Shown piece after piece: positions 27,008 to 35,577 of a DNA stretch of 64,000 nucleotides. Within the stretch, counting starts at the first letter, position 1. Every line of letters starts with the position of its first letter. The notes below the pieces were generated by a model. That model was not told the origin of the DNA. It saw only the letters and a list, made by a program, of their open reading frames with translations, and did no database searches. Both the position numbers and the translations under genes were made by a program. Origin of the DNA: Collinsella aerofaciens (GTDB lineage Bacteria; Actinomycetota; Coriobacteriia; Coriobacteriales; Coriobacteriaceae); contig NZ_JAQLDU010000010.1 of NCBI RefSeq assembly GCF_028209625.1, positions 33,731 through 97,730 on the forward strand, given 5' to 3'.

Positions 27008-27280
27008 CTAAACTCTCGCGTTCAATTCTTTGTCAAGGCCGATAATTACGCAATTGATGAACATTATGTATTTCCTTGAGCTTCTTTCGAGAAGTAACTG
27101 AAGAACTATTAATGGTCTTGACGAACCTGGTTTTGACGAACGGTTCATGCGACTTATTTGAAACACCCCGTCGGCGGGACCCATTAGCGTAAAAATGGCG
27201 TAGACCTCACTCAAATCAGAGCTGGAAACCTAAATTACATGCTGCCTCGACCTCACCTGCAAATGTTTCCGTGGCAGATA

Positions 27281-27300
27281 AACGTGATTTTTATCACGTT
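27281..27300. promoter_or_regulatory. Perfect palindrome upstream of the methylase gene
   Basis: AACGTGAT-TTTT-ATCACGTT. It is in the otherwise empty 27008-27513 gap and may be an operator or a weak terminator of the toxin gene. Confidence 0.35.
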
Positions 27301-27513
27301 CCGAAACTCTTCATTTATGAACTCTTTTCGACCGCCTACCTCTTGATATGCAATCGGTCAAAACTTGTCGTTTTCCTCATCTCCTCATGCGATCTGGTCG
27401 AGCATGCCGAATTCGACGCTCTCCTTTCCGTCGAATTGCTGCACGTGCGATTAGACACGCATTAACGCTGAGTGGAGATGGCGTCTCTGTTGCTCTGAGC
27501 GATAAATAATCAT

Positions 27514-27804
27514 TTAGCGAAACAGCTCATCGTGGGAGCCGGTTCTTTGGAAGACCGCAAGACCGTTGCCCGTCCTCCAGATGACAAGCCAGTCGCCGGC
27601 ATTGGCGACGTGGCACTCATTGCTGCCGGACCAGTTCCCTTTGAGCATGTGCATATTGTGCCGTTGCCTCAAAATGCCCCTGGATTCATCGGTGTCTTCC
27701 GCAACGAGGTCGATAACCTCCTTGAGCAGGTCAAGGTCGTAGTGCTTCTTGGACAGCCTCTTCGAATCCTTCTGGAACTGCGAGGTGAACTGAATCTCCA
27801 GCAT
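27514..27804 (-). CDS. yafQ: YafQ-family type II toxin (RelE fold mRNA interferase)
   Basis: 96 residues. The YafQ pattern is clear: FQKDSKRLSKKHYD near the N-terminus, RHNMHMLKGNWSGSNECHV in the middle, and DWLVIWR then RTGSHDELF at the end; the His residues and the terminal Phe are those needed for ribosome-dependent mRNA cleavage in the family. It lies 2 nt after the antitoxin stop codon. Confidence 0.9.
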   Translation of the reverse strand: MLEIQFTSQFQKDSKRLSKKHYDLDLLKEVIDLVAEDTDESRGILRQRHNMHMLKGNWSGSNECHVANAGDWLVIWRTGNGLAVFQRTGSHDELFR

Positions 27805-27806
27805 CG

Positions 27807-28070
27807 CTAGAGCCCCATCGCGGTGAACATCTCGTCGGCGTTCTTGTACCCATGGCCTCCTTTGGCGAGGATCTCATCGGCTTCGCGGATGCTTCGCAGG
27901 CTCTCCTCATTGGGTTCCGGATAGGCTAGGTTCAAGGGTATGCGGCGCTCGCGCACGATCTGGCGGTAAAAAGCTCGGGTGACGGAAGACAGGTCGAAGC
28001 CAAAGTCCTCGACGATGCGGGAGGCGTCGAGCTTGGTCTGCTCGTCGACGCGTACGGTAACGGAACTCAT
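27807..28070 (-). CDS. dinJ: DinJ/RelB-family antitoxin
   Basis: 87 residues. The N-terminal ribbon-helix-helix (SSVTVRVDEQTKLDASRIVE) binds DNA; the C-terminal half should wrap the YafQ toxin encoded immediately downstream. The ATG has AAGGAG upstream. A dyad overlapping the promoter suits autoregulation. Confidence 0.9.
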   Translation of the reverse strand: MSSVTVRVDEQTKLDASRIVEDFGFDLSSVTRAFYRQIVRERRIPLNLAYPEPNEESLRSIREADEILAKGGHGYKNADEMFTAMGL

Positions 28071-28082
28071 GGCTATCTCCTT

Positions 28083-28126
28083 TCGTAAGACAATTACATA
28101 ATAACGTCCTACGACATATATTTCAA
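28083..28126 (-). promoter_or_regulatory. dinJ-yafQ promoter and operator
   Basis: On the minus strand, -35 TTGAAA (28121-28126), a 17-nt spacer and -10 TATTAT (28098-28103). The arms TCGTAAGAC (28083-28091) and GTCCTACGA (28106-28114) form an 8-of-9 inverted repeat around the -10, the expected DinJ-YafQ binding site. Confidence 0.75.
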
Positions 28127-28240
28127 AGAATACAGGGGCAAGGAGAGGGCATGAACGAGAAACTAACGTCCGATCGTTTTACTCGACAATTTCGTGTACT
28201 TCGAATACGCGAAATATGGTCTGGAGATATTGCGAAGGAG

Positions 28241-28269
28241 TGTGGCAAAGGGACTGTCCCTTTGCCACA
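28241..28269. repeat. REP-like hairpin, family A
   Basis: TGTGGCAAAGGGA-CTG-TCCCTTTGCCACA, 13-bp perfect arms. It lies 13 nt beyond the stop of the MFS exporter gene. Confidence 0.75.
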
Positions 28270-28282
28270 TGAGGAAGGGCTC

Positions 28283-29518
28283 CTATCCCCTCGCCTGCCT
28301 GCGCTCCCAGCGAGCCAACTTAATCGTCACCAGCGTAAGCGCCCAGGCGACAAGCGAGAACGCGGCGCCCACGGCACCCACGTACGCAATGCCAATGCTG
28401 CTTACCACGGCTCCGCCCACTGCGGTACCAAACGAGATGCCGACGTTAAACGCCATGGGCTCAACCGAACTTGCGAGTACCATCGACTTGGGATGGCGGC
28501 TGCGTGCCACGTCCATAAAGTGTGTGATGCACGAGACTGAGAATAGGTACATGAGCAGCGCCAAGCTAAAGACAAAGACCAGCGCGAGCGGCATGGTGCC
28601 GCCCACGGCAAACAGCCCGAGCAACGCCGCAGCCTGCAGCACAAACGTCACAAGCAGTGCCTTCATGCCAAAACGTGCGTCGATCCATCCGCCCAGGATG
28701 TTCGAGATCAGGCAGAACACGCCGTAGGCCATAAGCGTGGTGCTCGCCTGAACAGTGCCCATACCCAGCACCTGCTCAAGATAAGGCGTAACGTAGCCGT
28801 AGAATACATAGACCGAGCCCACGCCAAACAAAAAGATGAGCATGCCGGTGATGATGCTCGGCTCGCGCAGCAGTCCCGCCTGCTCGCGGAAGGTGGCGGG
28901 CTCATCGGTCTGCCCGGCGCGCGGCATAAACGCCACGAGCGCTCCGCAGATTAGAACGGCAAAGGTCAGCGTGCCGTACATGGCCACGTGCCAATCGAGC
29001 GTGTCGGCCACAAACTTGCCGATCGAAGTGACAAAGACCATCGCCACGGAAAACGCACCATATACCACCGAGATGGCAAGCGAAGTTTGCTGCGGGGACA
29101 GCAGCTCTGGGATGTACGTCACACCCACGGCGAGCAGCGCACCCGAGACAGAGCCCAGGACAATGCGCGAGATAAACAGTACCTGGAAGTTGGGCGCCAA
29201 CGCCATGACCAGGTTGCCGAGCACAAAGACGATGCTGTAGCACACGAGCAGCTGGTAGCGGCGGAAGCGTCCCGTGCTGAGCGCAAGCACCGGTGTGGCG
29301 ATAGCGTAGACGAGCGCGAACACGCTGATGAGCTGGCCCGCAGTGGCAAGTGATACGCCGAGTTCCGTTGCCAAGTCGCTTTCGATGCCGATGACCACGA
29401 ACTCCGAGCAGCCGAGCGAGAATCCCAACAGCACGAGCAGCGCCAGGCAGAGCTTGGTGCGCGCGGGGGAGAGCGCAGCGGCGGTTGACTTACTTTTAGA
29501 CGTGGTTGCGGCGGTCAA
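28283..29518 (-). CDS. DHA1-type MFS efflux transporter
   Basis: About 411 residues with 12 predicted membrane helices and a drug/H+ antiporter layout like AraJ/Bcr-type proteins (GFSLGCSEFVVIGIE in helix 1; PVLALSTGRFRRY loop motif). I place the start at the TTG (29518) preceded by TTGGAG; the frame is open to 29566 and a GTG at 29527 is also possible. It is divergent from the LpdD-IDI gene with about 160 bp between them; whether they are co-regulated is unknown. Confidence 0.85.
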   Translation of the reverse strand: MTAATTSKSKSTAAALSPARTKLCLALLVLLGFSLGCSEFVVIGIESDLATELGVSLATAGQLISVFALVYAIATPVLALSTGRFRRYQLLVCYSIVFVLGNLVMALAPNFQVLFISRIVLGSVSGALLAVGVTYIPELLSPQQTSLAISVVYGAFSVAMVFVTSIGKFVADTLDWHVAMYGTLTFAVLICGALVAFMPRAGQTDEPATFREQAGLLREPSIITGMLIFLFGVGSVYVFYGYVTPYLEQVLGMGTVQASTTLMAYGVFCLISNILGGWIDARFGMKALLVTFVLQAAALLGLFAVGGTMPLALVFVFSLALLMYLFSVSCITHFMDVARSRHPKSMVLASSVEPMAFNVGISFGTAVGGAVVSSIGIAYVGAVGAAFSLVAWALTLVTIKLARWERRQARG

Positions 29519-29598
29519 GGTTGTCACTCCAATGTCGCATGAATGAGCGGGATTCAATCCCTGCAACTCTAACAGAATGTGTCAGGTGCCTGCCTCCT

Positions 29599-29638
29599 TT
29601 GTCGCAGGTTGCGCTTGCCTGTATAGTCGCAATACAGG
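29599..29638 (+). promoter_or_regulatory. Putative promoter and dyad of the LpdD-IDI gene
   Basis: TTGTCG (29599-29604), a 17-nt spacer and TATAGT (29622-29627). CCTGTAT (29618-29624) and ATACAGG (29632-29638) form a perfect dyad across the -10, a likely repressor site. Confidence 0.5.
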
Positions 29639-29679
29639 TGAAGATGGTCTCAGGTACATCGCGGGCGACAGGAGATCCC

Positions 29680-30627
29680 ATGGGTATGCACACGACAAAG
29701 GTTGCAGTGGGCGAGGGCAAGTTTACGCTCGAGGCCCAGCTGACGGTGACGCCGCGAGGCATGGCGGTCTACGCCTGCTCGCCGGAGTTCGCGCACCTGG
29801 GCGCCACGGCGCAGGCCATTCCTCGCCCCGAGCCCGGCCGTACGGCGACGGTGAGCATCCTGGCCGTTCCGTGCCATCGAGACGAGATCCCGGCGCACGA
29901 TATTGCGGCGGCGCTGGCCACGCGCTTTGGCGTGCCGGTAGTTGCAAGCACGGGTTTTCATGTGGAGAACGCGACCGCGGACGACTTGCGGCGCATGCTC
30001 GATACCACCAAGGAACTCATCGCCGCGCTCGAGGAGGCCGCAGCCCGCATTCTGCGCGCCGGCTGGGATGAGGGCGGCGCAGGCGCCGAGGTCGTGGCGG
30101 TCGATGCCGCGACCGGCGAGGCGCTTGGCCCCGTCGACCGCATCGAGGCCCATACCGGCGAGGGTATCCTGCATCAGGCATTTCTGACGCTTCTGGTCGA
30201 GGGCCAGGGCGAAGACGCGCGCCTGCTGCTCTGTCGTCGCAGTCCGCTCAAACACCTGTGGGGCGGGGTGCTGGCCGATAGCTGTGCCGGCCATCCGCTC
30301 CCCGGGGAAGACGTCGCGGCCGCCACGGCACGTCGCATCAACGAAGAGCTTGGCATCACGCGCGAGCCCGATCAGCTCAAGCACCTCGGACACGTGGTGT
30401 ACCGCGAGGACCACGGCGACGGCCGCTGCGAGTGCGAATGGTGCGAGGTGTTCGTAGCCCATGTTGAGCCGGGCGAGCTGCATATCAACCAAGAGGAGAT
30501 CTCGGAAGTGCGCCGCGTGGCCCCGTCCGAGCTTAAAGGCTACCTGCAGGGTCACCCCGAGCAGCTGGCCCCCTGGCTCCGCGAGGCTCTGGAGGTCCCC
30601 TCCATCCGCGCAGCCCTCGCTATGTGA
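29680..30627 (+). CDS. Fusion: LpdD-like prenyl-FMN chaperone domain + type 1 isopentenyl-diphosphate isomerase
   Basis: 315 residues; ATG at 29680 with AGGAGA upstream. Residues about 5-118 match the LpdD-like pattern (AHLGATAQAIPRPEPGR, CHRDEIPAHDIAAALA, STGFHVENATADDLRR), a domain tied to prenylated-flavin delivery to UbiD-type gallate decarboxylase. Residues about 148-315 are a Nudix-type IDI: LLLCRRSPLKHLWGG, DSCAGHPLPGED with the catalytic Cys202, RRINEELGI, and ECEWCEVF with the second acid residue. IDI converts IPP to DMAPP. With UbiX and UbiD nearby, the fusion would join prenyl-donor supply to cofactor handling. The stop codon lies inside a REP-like repeat. Confidence 0.82.
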   Translation: MGMHTTKVAVGEGKFTLEAQLTVTPRGMAVYACSPEFAHLGATAQAIPRPEPGRTATVSILAVPCHRDEIPAHDIAAALATRFGVPVVASTGFHVENATADDLRRMLDTTKELIAALEEAAARILRAGWDEGGAGAEVVAVDAATGEALGPVDRIEAHTGEGILHQAFLTLLVEGQGEDARLLLCRRSPLKHLWGGVLADSCAGHPLPGEDVAAATARRINEELGITREPDQLKHLGHVVYREDHGDGRCECEWCEVFVAHVEPGELHINQEEISEVRRVAPSELKGYLQGHPEQLAPWLREALEVPSIRAALAM

Positions 30628-30651
30628 AAAAAGACAGTCCCTTTGCCACAT
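30621..30651. repeat. REP-like hairpin, family A, degenerate
   Basis: ATGTGAAAAAAGACAGTCCC then TTTGCCACATC; one arm has decayed. It overlaps the stop codon of the LpdD-IDI gene. Confidence 0.55.
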
Positions 30652-30719
30652 CCAAACCGTCACAACATTTGATGAAAATCTCGAAAACGAGGAAAAGCGT
30701 CGAATGTTGTGACGCTTTT
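30652..30719 (+). repeat. 68-bp perfect repeat / terminator, copy 1
   Basis: Identical to 35578-35645. CGTCACAACATT pairs with AATGTTGTGACG, with an inner CTCG-AAAA-CGAG hairpin, and ends in a C-T5 tail, so it can work as an intrinsic terminator of the LpdD-IDI gene. Confidence 0.8.
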
Positions 30720-30869
30720 TGTCCAGAGGATCGCTCCTCATCCAAAAAACCCGCTTGACTGTATTGCCACAACACAGCGCAACGTAAGGGGTGTCCGATA
30801 ACGGGCGCCCCTTTTTAAGTGGCAACGTGGCCGCGAATCCGGAGCGCCCCCAACAAGAAAGGTGGGGAG

Positions 30870-32327
30870 ATGGAAGCGGAAAAGAAGGCGTTTAAGATCA
30901 CCAAGCGCGAAATTGGCTTTGTGCTGGGTATCGTTGTCTTTTTGCTGGTGAAGTTTCTTCCTTTGGCGGAGCTGAGCTCGACGGTCGAGCTCACGGTCGG
31001 CGGTCAGACCTGTCTGGCACTGACGCTCGCCACGGTGGTGTTCTGGGCATGCGGTGTGGCGCAGCCTGGCTTTGTGGGCCTGCTCTATTGCGCGCTGCTC
31101 GTTCTATTCAAGGTGTGCGTGGACGACACGGGCGCCGCGAGCATCTCGGCGACGGTCGCCTCCACGTTTAGCTCGTGGACCAAAGCCACTATGTGGCTCG
31201 TCATCGGCGCCTACCTCATCGCCAGCGCGGTCAAGGAGTCGGGCCTGGGCGAGCGCATCGCCTATGCGTTTATGCTCAAGTTCGTGCGCGACGCCAAGTC
31301 GCTCATCATCTCGATCTTCGCGCTCACCTTTGTGCTGTCGCTGCTGATCCCGCATCCGTTCCCCCGCGCCTTCCTCATCCTCGCCGTCGTCTCGGTCATC
31401 GCCGAGTCCGCCGGCTACGGTGACGACGACAAGGGTAAGCTCGGCTTCCTCGTGTTTGCCGCTGCTGCCCCGGGCTCCATGTTCTTCCTGACGGGCGACT
31501 CCACACTCAACCCGCTCGTCGCGCAGTACAGCGCCGAGGCCGGCGGCATGAGCCCGTCCTTCGTCGACTGGTTCCTGTACATGAGCGTGCCTATGCTGGT
31601 CGCGCTGCTGTGCACCCTGTTCCTGGGCCTCTTCCTCTTTAAGCCCAGCAAGGAGCTCGTTTACGATCGCGAGCAGATCGTGGCCAAGCAGGCCGCGCTC
31701 GGCAAGCTCTCCGTCAAGGAGATCCGCACCATCGTGTGGCTTGTCATCGCCATCGCGCTGTGGCTTACCGTCTCGGGCGATTACATCGGCTGGGTGACGC
31801 TTGCCATCGGTGTCGCGCTCGCCATGCCCATCATCGGCGAGGTTCTCACTCCTGCCAGCTGGAACGCTGTCGACATCAAGTCCCTCATGTTCCTGACGGC
31901 CGCCATGGCCGTGGGTTCCGTGGGCGGCGCCACCGGCATGAACGCCTGGATCGCCGACGTCGTGCTTCCCAGCTCCGTGCCCGAGAACATCTTCCTGTTC
32001 GCCCTGCTCGTCGCCGCGCTCTCCATGATCATCCACATGTTCATGGGCTCGGTCATGGCCGTGCTCGGTGTGTGCGTGCCGGCGTTCATCAGCTTCGCGG
32101 CCGGCTCCAGCGTAAGCCCGCTTGCCGTGGCGCTCATCGTCTTCACGTCCATCAACATCCACTACATCCTGCCGTTCCACAACCTGCCGATCCTTATCGG
32201 CGAGGGCAAGGACGCCGGCGGCTACACCTCCAAAGAGGCCATGCGCATGGGTATTCCCCTCACCGCGGTCGTCTTTATCGTCGTGCTGGTCGAGGCCGCC
32301 TGGTTCCACCTCTTTGGCCTGATGTAA
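30870..32327 (+). CDS. SLC13/DASS-like anion transporter
   Basis: 485 residues from the ATG at 30870 (AAGGTGGGG upstream) with about 12 hydrophobic helices in two related halves. SLIPHPFPRAFLI and the GDSTLNPLVAQ loop occupy the place of the first conserved hairpin region of divalent-anion:Na+ symporters. The canonical SNT motif is not seen, so it is a divergent member. It is followed by UbiD and UbiX genes, which suggests import of the carboxylic acid to be decarboxylated, or exchange with the product. Confidence 0.75.
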   Translation: MEAEKKAFKITKREIGFVLGIVVFLLVKFLPLAELSSTVELTVGGQTCLALTLATVVFWACGVAQPGFVGLLYCALLVLFKVCVDDTGAASISATVASTFSSWTKATMWLVIGAYLIASAVKESGLGERIAYAFMLKFVRDAKSLIISIFALTFVLSLLIPHPFPRAFLILAVVSVIAESAGYGDDDKGKLGFLVFAAAAPGSMFFLTGDSTLNPLVAQYSAEAGGMSPSFVDWFLYMSVPMLVALLCTLFLGLFLFKPSKELVYDREQIVAKQAALGKLSVKEIRTIVWLVIAIALWLTVSGDYIGWVTLAIGVALAMPIIGEVLTPASWNAVDIKSLMFLTAAMAVGSVGGATGMNAWIADVVLPSSVPENIFLFALLVAALSMIIHMFMGSVMAVLGVCVPAFISFAAGSSVSPLAVALIVFTSINIHYILPFHNLPILIGEGKDAGGYTSKEAMRMGIPLTAVVFIVVLVEAAWFHLFGLM

Positions 32328-32421
32328 GCAGTCGAGTGCTTGGCTGTAATTAGCCGAGTGCTTGAACTGCGAGTGCCCGAGCGCCCCATCTATGAGCGCT
32401 GCGGCCCCATTACGTTACCAA

Positions 32422-32447
32422 GCCCGGCGGCATCCTCGCCGCCGGGC
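32422..32447 (+). promoter_or_regulatory. Leader hairpin before ubiD-family gene
   Basis: GCCCGGCGGC / GCCGCCGGGC, a perfect 10-bp stem with a 6-nt loop, 22 nt before the decarboxylase ATG and with no T run. It could reduce read-through or stabilise the downstream mRNA. Confidence 0.45.
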
Positions 32448-32469
32448 ACTCTCCCGAAAGGAGCATGCT

Positions 32470-33957
32470 ATGTCCACTACCGATGCTTCCCAGATCCACG
32501 ACCTGCGCTCCGCGCTCGACTTTTTGCGCGAGATGCCGGGCCAGCTGCTCGAGACCGACACTCAGGTCGATCCCGATGCCGAGGTCTCGGGCGTCTACCG
32601 TCACGTCGGCGCCGGCGGTACCGTTATGCGCCCGACCAAAGAGGGTCCGGCGATGGTCTTCAACAACGTCAAGGGCTTTGACGATGCCAAGGTCTGCATC
32701 GGCATGCTTGCCAGCCGCAAGCGCGTTGCCGCCCTGCTCGACCTGGACGAGGAGCACCTGGGCCTCGAGATCGGCAAGCGCTTCGAGAACCTGATCGCGC
32801 CCGAGCAGATCGCCGAGGGTGCGCACGTCGACTGTCAGGAGGTCGTGTACAAGGCGACCGACGAGGGCTTTGACCTGCGCAAGATCGTTCCCGCTCCCAC
32901 CAACACGCCCGTCGATGGCGGCCCCTACATCACCATGGGCCTCGCCTACGGCACGAGCCCCGACGGCTCCCAGTCCGACGTGACCATCCACCGCTTCTCC
33001 TGCGTCGACAAGGATAAGCTTGCCATGTGGATTACCCCCGGCAGCCGTCACCTGGGCGCGTTCTTTGACGAGTACTGCCAGCGCGGCGAAGACATGCCCA
33101 TCTCCATCTCCATCGGTTTGGACCCCGCCGTGTACATGTGCTGCGGTTTTGAGGCTCCCACCACACCGCTCGGCTTCAACGAGCTGCAAATTGCCGGCGC
33201 CCTGCGCGGCCACGCTGTCGAGCTTGCCGACTGCGTCACCGTTCCGCAGAAGTGCATTGCCAATGCCGAGTACGTGCTCGAGGGCTACCTCATGCACGAC
33301 GAGACCATCAACGAGGACGTCAACGGCCACGGCTACGCCATGCCCGAGTTCCCCGGCTACACCGGTGGCGCCAAGGTTTGCCCGGTGATCAAGATCACCG
33401 CCGTCACCACGCGTACCAACCCCATCATGGAGAGCTGCATCGGCCCTTCGCACGAGCACGTGTCCATGGCCGGCATCCCCACCGAGGCTTCCATCTACAA
33501 GATGGTCGAGACCGCTATCCCGGGCCGCCTGCTCAACGTCCACGCGGCTCCCTGCGGCGGCGGCAAGTTCGTTGCCATCATGCAGTTCAAAAAGTCGAGC
33601 AAAAATGACGAGGGCCGCCAGCGCAATGCCGCCATGCTCGCCTTCTCGGCATTCTCCGAGCTCAAGCACGTGATCCTGGTCGACGAGGATGTCGACATCT
33701 TCGACATGAGCGACGTGATGTGGGCCATGACCACGCGCTTCCAGGCCGACGTGGACCTCATCACCATTCCCGGCTGCCACTGCCACGTGCTCGACCCGTC
33801 CAACGACCCCGCGTTCGACCCGAGCATCCGCGAGCACGGCATCGCCTGCAAGGCCATCTTCGACTGCACGGTCCCGTTCGACCTCAAGAAGAACTTCATC
33901 CGCTCGCAGTTCATGGAGATCGACAAGGACAAATGGGCCGCAGAGCTCGCCTTCTAG
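32470..33957 (+). CDS. UbiD-family prenyl-FMN-dependent decarboxylase (LpdC-like)
   Basis: 495 residues; AAGGAG before the ATG. UbiD hallmarks are present: GPYITMGLAYGTSPDG and DVTIHRFS in the prFMN-binding half, SIGLDPAVYMCCG with PLGFNELQIAGALRG, and VDEDVDIFDMSDVMWAMTTR near residue 400. Members add or remove carboxylate on aromatic or unsaturated acids using prenylated FMN. Together with UbiX 37 nt downstream and the LpdD domain upstream it resembles the gallate decarboxylase set LpdBCD of lactobacilli. The substrate (hydroxybenzoate, gallate or protocatechuate) is inferred only by that likeness. Confidence 0.9.
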   Translation: MSTTDASQIHDLRSALDFLREMPGQLLETDTQVDPDAEVSGVYRHVGAGGTVMRPTKEGPAMVFNNVKGFDDAKVCIGMLASRKRVAALLDLDEEHLGLEIGKRFENLIAPEQIAEGAHVDCQEVVYKATDEGFDLRKIVPAPTNTPVDGGPYITMGLAYGTSPDGSQSDVTIHRFSCVDKDKLAMWITPGSRHLGAFFDEYCQRGEDMPISISIGLDPAVYMCCGFEAPTTPLGFNELQIAGALRGHAVELADCVTVPQKCIANAEYVLEGYLMHDETINEDVNGHGYAMPEFPGYTGGAKVCPVIKITAVTTRTNPIMESCIGPSHEHVSMAGIPTEASIYKMVETAIPGRLLNVHAAPCGGGKFVAIMQFKKSSKNDEGRQRNAAMLAFSAFSELKHVILVDEDVDIFDMSDVMWAMTTRFQADVDLITIPGCHCHVLDPSNDPAFDPSIREHGIACKAIFDCTVPFDLKKNFIRSQFMEIDKDKWAAELAF

Positions 33958-33994
33958 TAAGTAGCCCTACCGAGTAACTAAGTAAGGAGTTGTC

Positions 33995-34573
33995 ATGCCT
34001 GAGTCTTCTGTCCGTCCCCGTCGCATCGTCGTTGGCGTTTCGGGCGCCAGCGGTGCCGCGCTGGGCCTTGAGTGCCTCAAATGTCTGCGTCAGGCAGGTG
34101 CCGAGTCGGCGCTTGTCGTCACGCGCGGGGGAGAGATCACCATCGAGCAGGAGCTCGGCATGACGCTCGACGAGTATGCCACGCATGCCGATGTGGTCTA
34201 CGACAACAAGAATATCGGCGCCGCCATCGCAAGCGGCACCTATCCGGTCGATGGCATGATCGTGGCACCCTGCTCCATGAAGACGCTCGCCGGCATTGCG
34301 AGCGGCTACAGCGAAAACCTGTTGTTGCGCGCGGCCGACGTGCAGATGAAAGAGCAGCGCCGCCTGGTGCTCATGGTGCGCGAGACGCCCTTCAGCGCCA
34401 TTCACGTCGATAACATGGCGCGCCTGGCGCGCGTGCCCGGCATCATGCTCATGCCGCCCATGCTCACGTTTTACAACGGCCCCGCCACGCTCGATGACGC
34501 GGTGCATCACATCGCCGCCAAGGCGCTCGAGGCCGTCGGCGTGTCATGTGCAAACTATAAGCGCTGGTCATAG
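33995..34573 (+). CDS. ubiX: UbiX-family flavin prenyltransferase (LpdB-like)
   Basis: 192 residues; TAAGGAG upstream. The GVSGASGAALGL FMN-binding loop (about 14-25), APCSMKTLAGIASGYSENLL and the RRLVLMVRETPFSAIHVDNM segment identify the flavin prenyltransferase. It attaches a dimethylallyl group to FMN to make the cofactor of the adjacent decarboxylase. DMAP(P) can be supplied by the IDI fusion encoded upstream. Confidence 0.95.
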   Translation: MPESSVRPRRIVVGVSGASGAALGLECLKCLRQAGAESALVVTRGGEITIEQELGMTLDEYATHADVVYDNKNIGAAIASGTYPVDGMIVAPCSMKTLAGIASGYSENLLLRAADVQMKEQRRLVLMVRETPFSAIHVDNMARLARVPGIMLMPPMLTFYNGPATLDDAVHHIAAKALEAVGVSCANYKRWS

Positions 34574-34605
34574 GCGTCTTTAGGGTAGGATACGAGGAGT
34601 GTTTG

Positions 34606-34636
34606 AGCCCGCTGCCCCTGTGGGCGGCGGGCTTTT
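34606..34636 (+). terminator. Terminator between ubiX and merR-type gene
   Basis: AGCCCGCTGCCC / GGGCGGCGGGCT (one G-T pair, loop CTGT) followed by TTTT. It should end most transcripts from the transporter-ubiD-ubiX unit before the regulator gene. Confidence 0.8.
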
Positions 34637-34664
34637 CGCGTCAAAGGATGTGTCGGGAGGATCT

Positions 34665-35534
34665 ATGCAGACGGGCATGTATGCGATTAGCGAGATGGCG
34701 AGCTTGTTCAATGTTTCGCGCCAAACGCTCATTTACTACGACAAGATCGGTCTGTTTAAGCCCGCCGTGGTGAACGAAAAGGGCTACCGTTTCTATTCGC
34801 CCACGCAGATCCCGCTCATGCGTCTGATCTGTATGCTGCGTGACCTGGGGCTCGAACTCGACGAGATCGACCGTCTGACCTCGACGTTCGACATTAGCGA
34901 GATGACCGATCACCTGCGCTCGCGGGTGCAGGCGCTCGATGAGCAGATTGCCGGGCTCAAATCCGAGCGCGCGAGCGTGCAGGAGCGTCTGAGCTTTTAC
35001 GACGAGGCGGTTTACTGGCGCGAGCGCGAGGGCAAGCCGGAGCTCAAGCAGTTCGAGCGCCGCTACGTGGTCTTTGAGGAGTTTCCGGGCGATATCGAGC
35101 GCGGCCGCTCGATGCTTCACCCCACGCTCATGCGGGCCATCCTGCGCATGCGTACGTTGACGGGCACGCGTCCCATGCGCGGCTGGGGTGCCATGCTGCG
35201 TCGTGAGGCGCTGCATTCCGACGACCCTATCGCCGGCGCCGGCTCCTTTGCCGTGCTACCGCGCGGTGTCGAGGAGCTGCTGCCGAGCGATCCCGCCGAG
35301 CTGGCAGAAACCGGCATCGAAGTACTGCCCGAGGGCACGTATCTGTGCATGAGCCGCTGGGGCATGCCGTACGAGCCCGAGGGCATCCGCGCCGTCGTGG
35401 CCTGCATGGACGAGCACGCGCTCCAGCCCGTTGGCAACGCTTTCGACTTTTGCTACCTCGATACCACGAGCTACGACGAGTCCCACCAAGAGGACTTTTG
35501 CTGCATCCAAATCCCTGTTACCCTCCAGATGTGA
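34665..35534 (+). CDS. MerR-family regulator with effector-binding domain
   Basis: 289 residues from the ATG at 34665 (GGGAGG upstream). An N-terminal MerR winged helix (YAISEMASLFNVSRQTLIYY, then GYRFYSPTQIPLM) is followed by a coiled coil (about 85-125) and a GyrI-like ligand-binding region (YVVFEEFPGD ... EGTYLCMSRWGM). BmrR-type proteins bind small molecules this way. It likely controls the decarboxylase module. The last codon ATG and stop TGA are part of a REP-like repeat. Confidence 0.85.
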   Translation: MQTGMYAISEMASLFNVSRQTLIYYDKIGLFKPAVVNEKGYRFYSPTQIPLMRLICMLRDLGLELDEIDRLTSTFDISEMTDHLRSRVQALDEQIAGLKSERASVQERLSFYDEAVYWREREGKPELKQFERRYVVFEEFPGDIERGRSMLHPTLMRAILRMRTLTGTRPMRGWGAMLRREALHSDDPIAGAGSFAVLPRGVEELLPSDPAELAETGIEVLPEGTYLCMSRWGMPYEPEGIRAVVACMDEHALQPVGNAFDFCYLDTTSYDESHQEDFCCIQIPVTLQM

Positions 35535-35559
35535 CAAAGGGACAGTCCCTTTGTCACAT
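35529..35559. repeat. REP-like hairpin, family A
   Basis: ATGTGACAAAGGGA-CAG-TCCCTTTGTCACAT, 14-bp perfect arms. The stop codon (35532-35534) of the MerR gene is inside the left arm. Confidence 0.8.
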
Positions 35560-35577
35560 TCGTGGTGTGGCTGCTGC

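Noticed and set aside
27008..27214. 68-codon minus-strand ORF upstream of the methylase
   Set aside because: It starts with TTG without an RBS, and the protein resembles nothing I recognise.
28151..28540. 129-codon plus-strand ORF near the dinJ promoter
   Set aside because: Runs through a REP-like hairpin and into the antisense of the MFS gene; no family match.
31104..33837. Long minus-strand ORFs opposite the transporter and UbiD genes
   Set aside because: Low-complexity shadows; both sense genes have full family motifs and RBSs.
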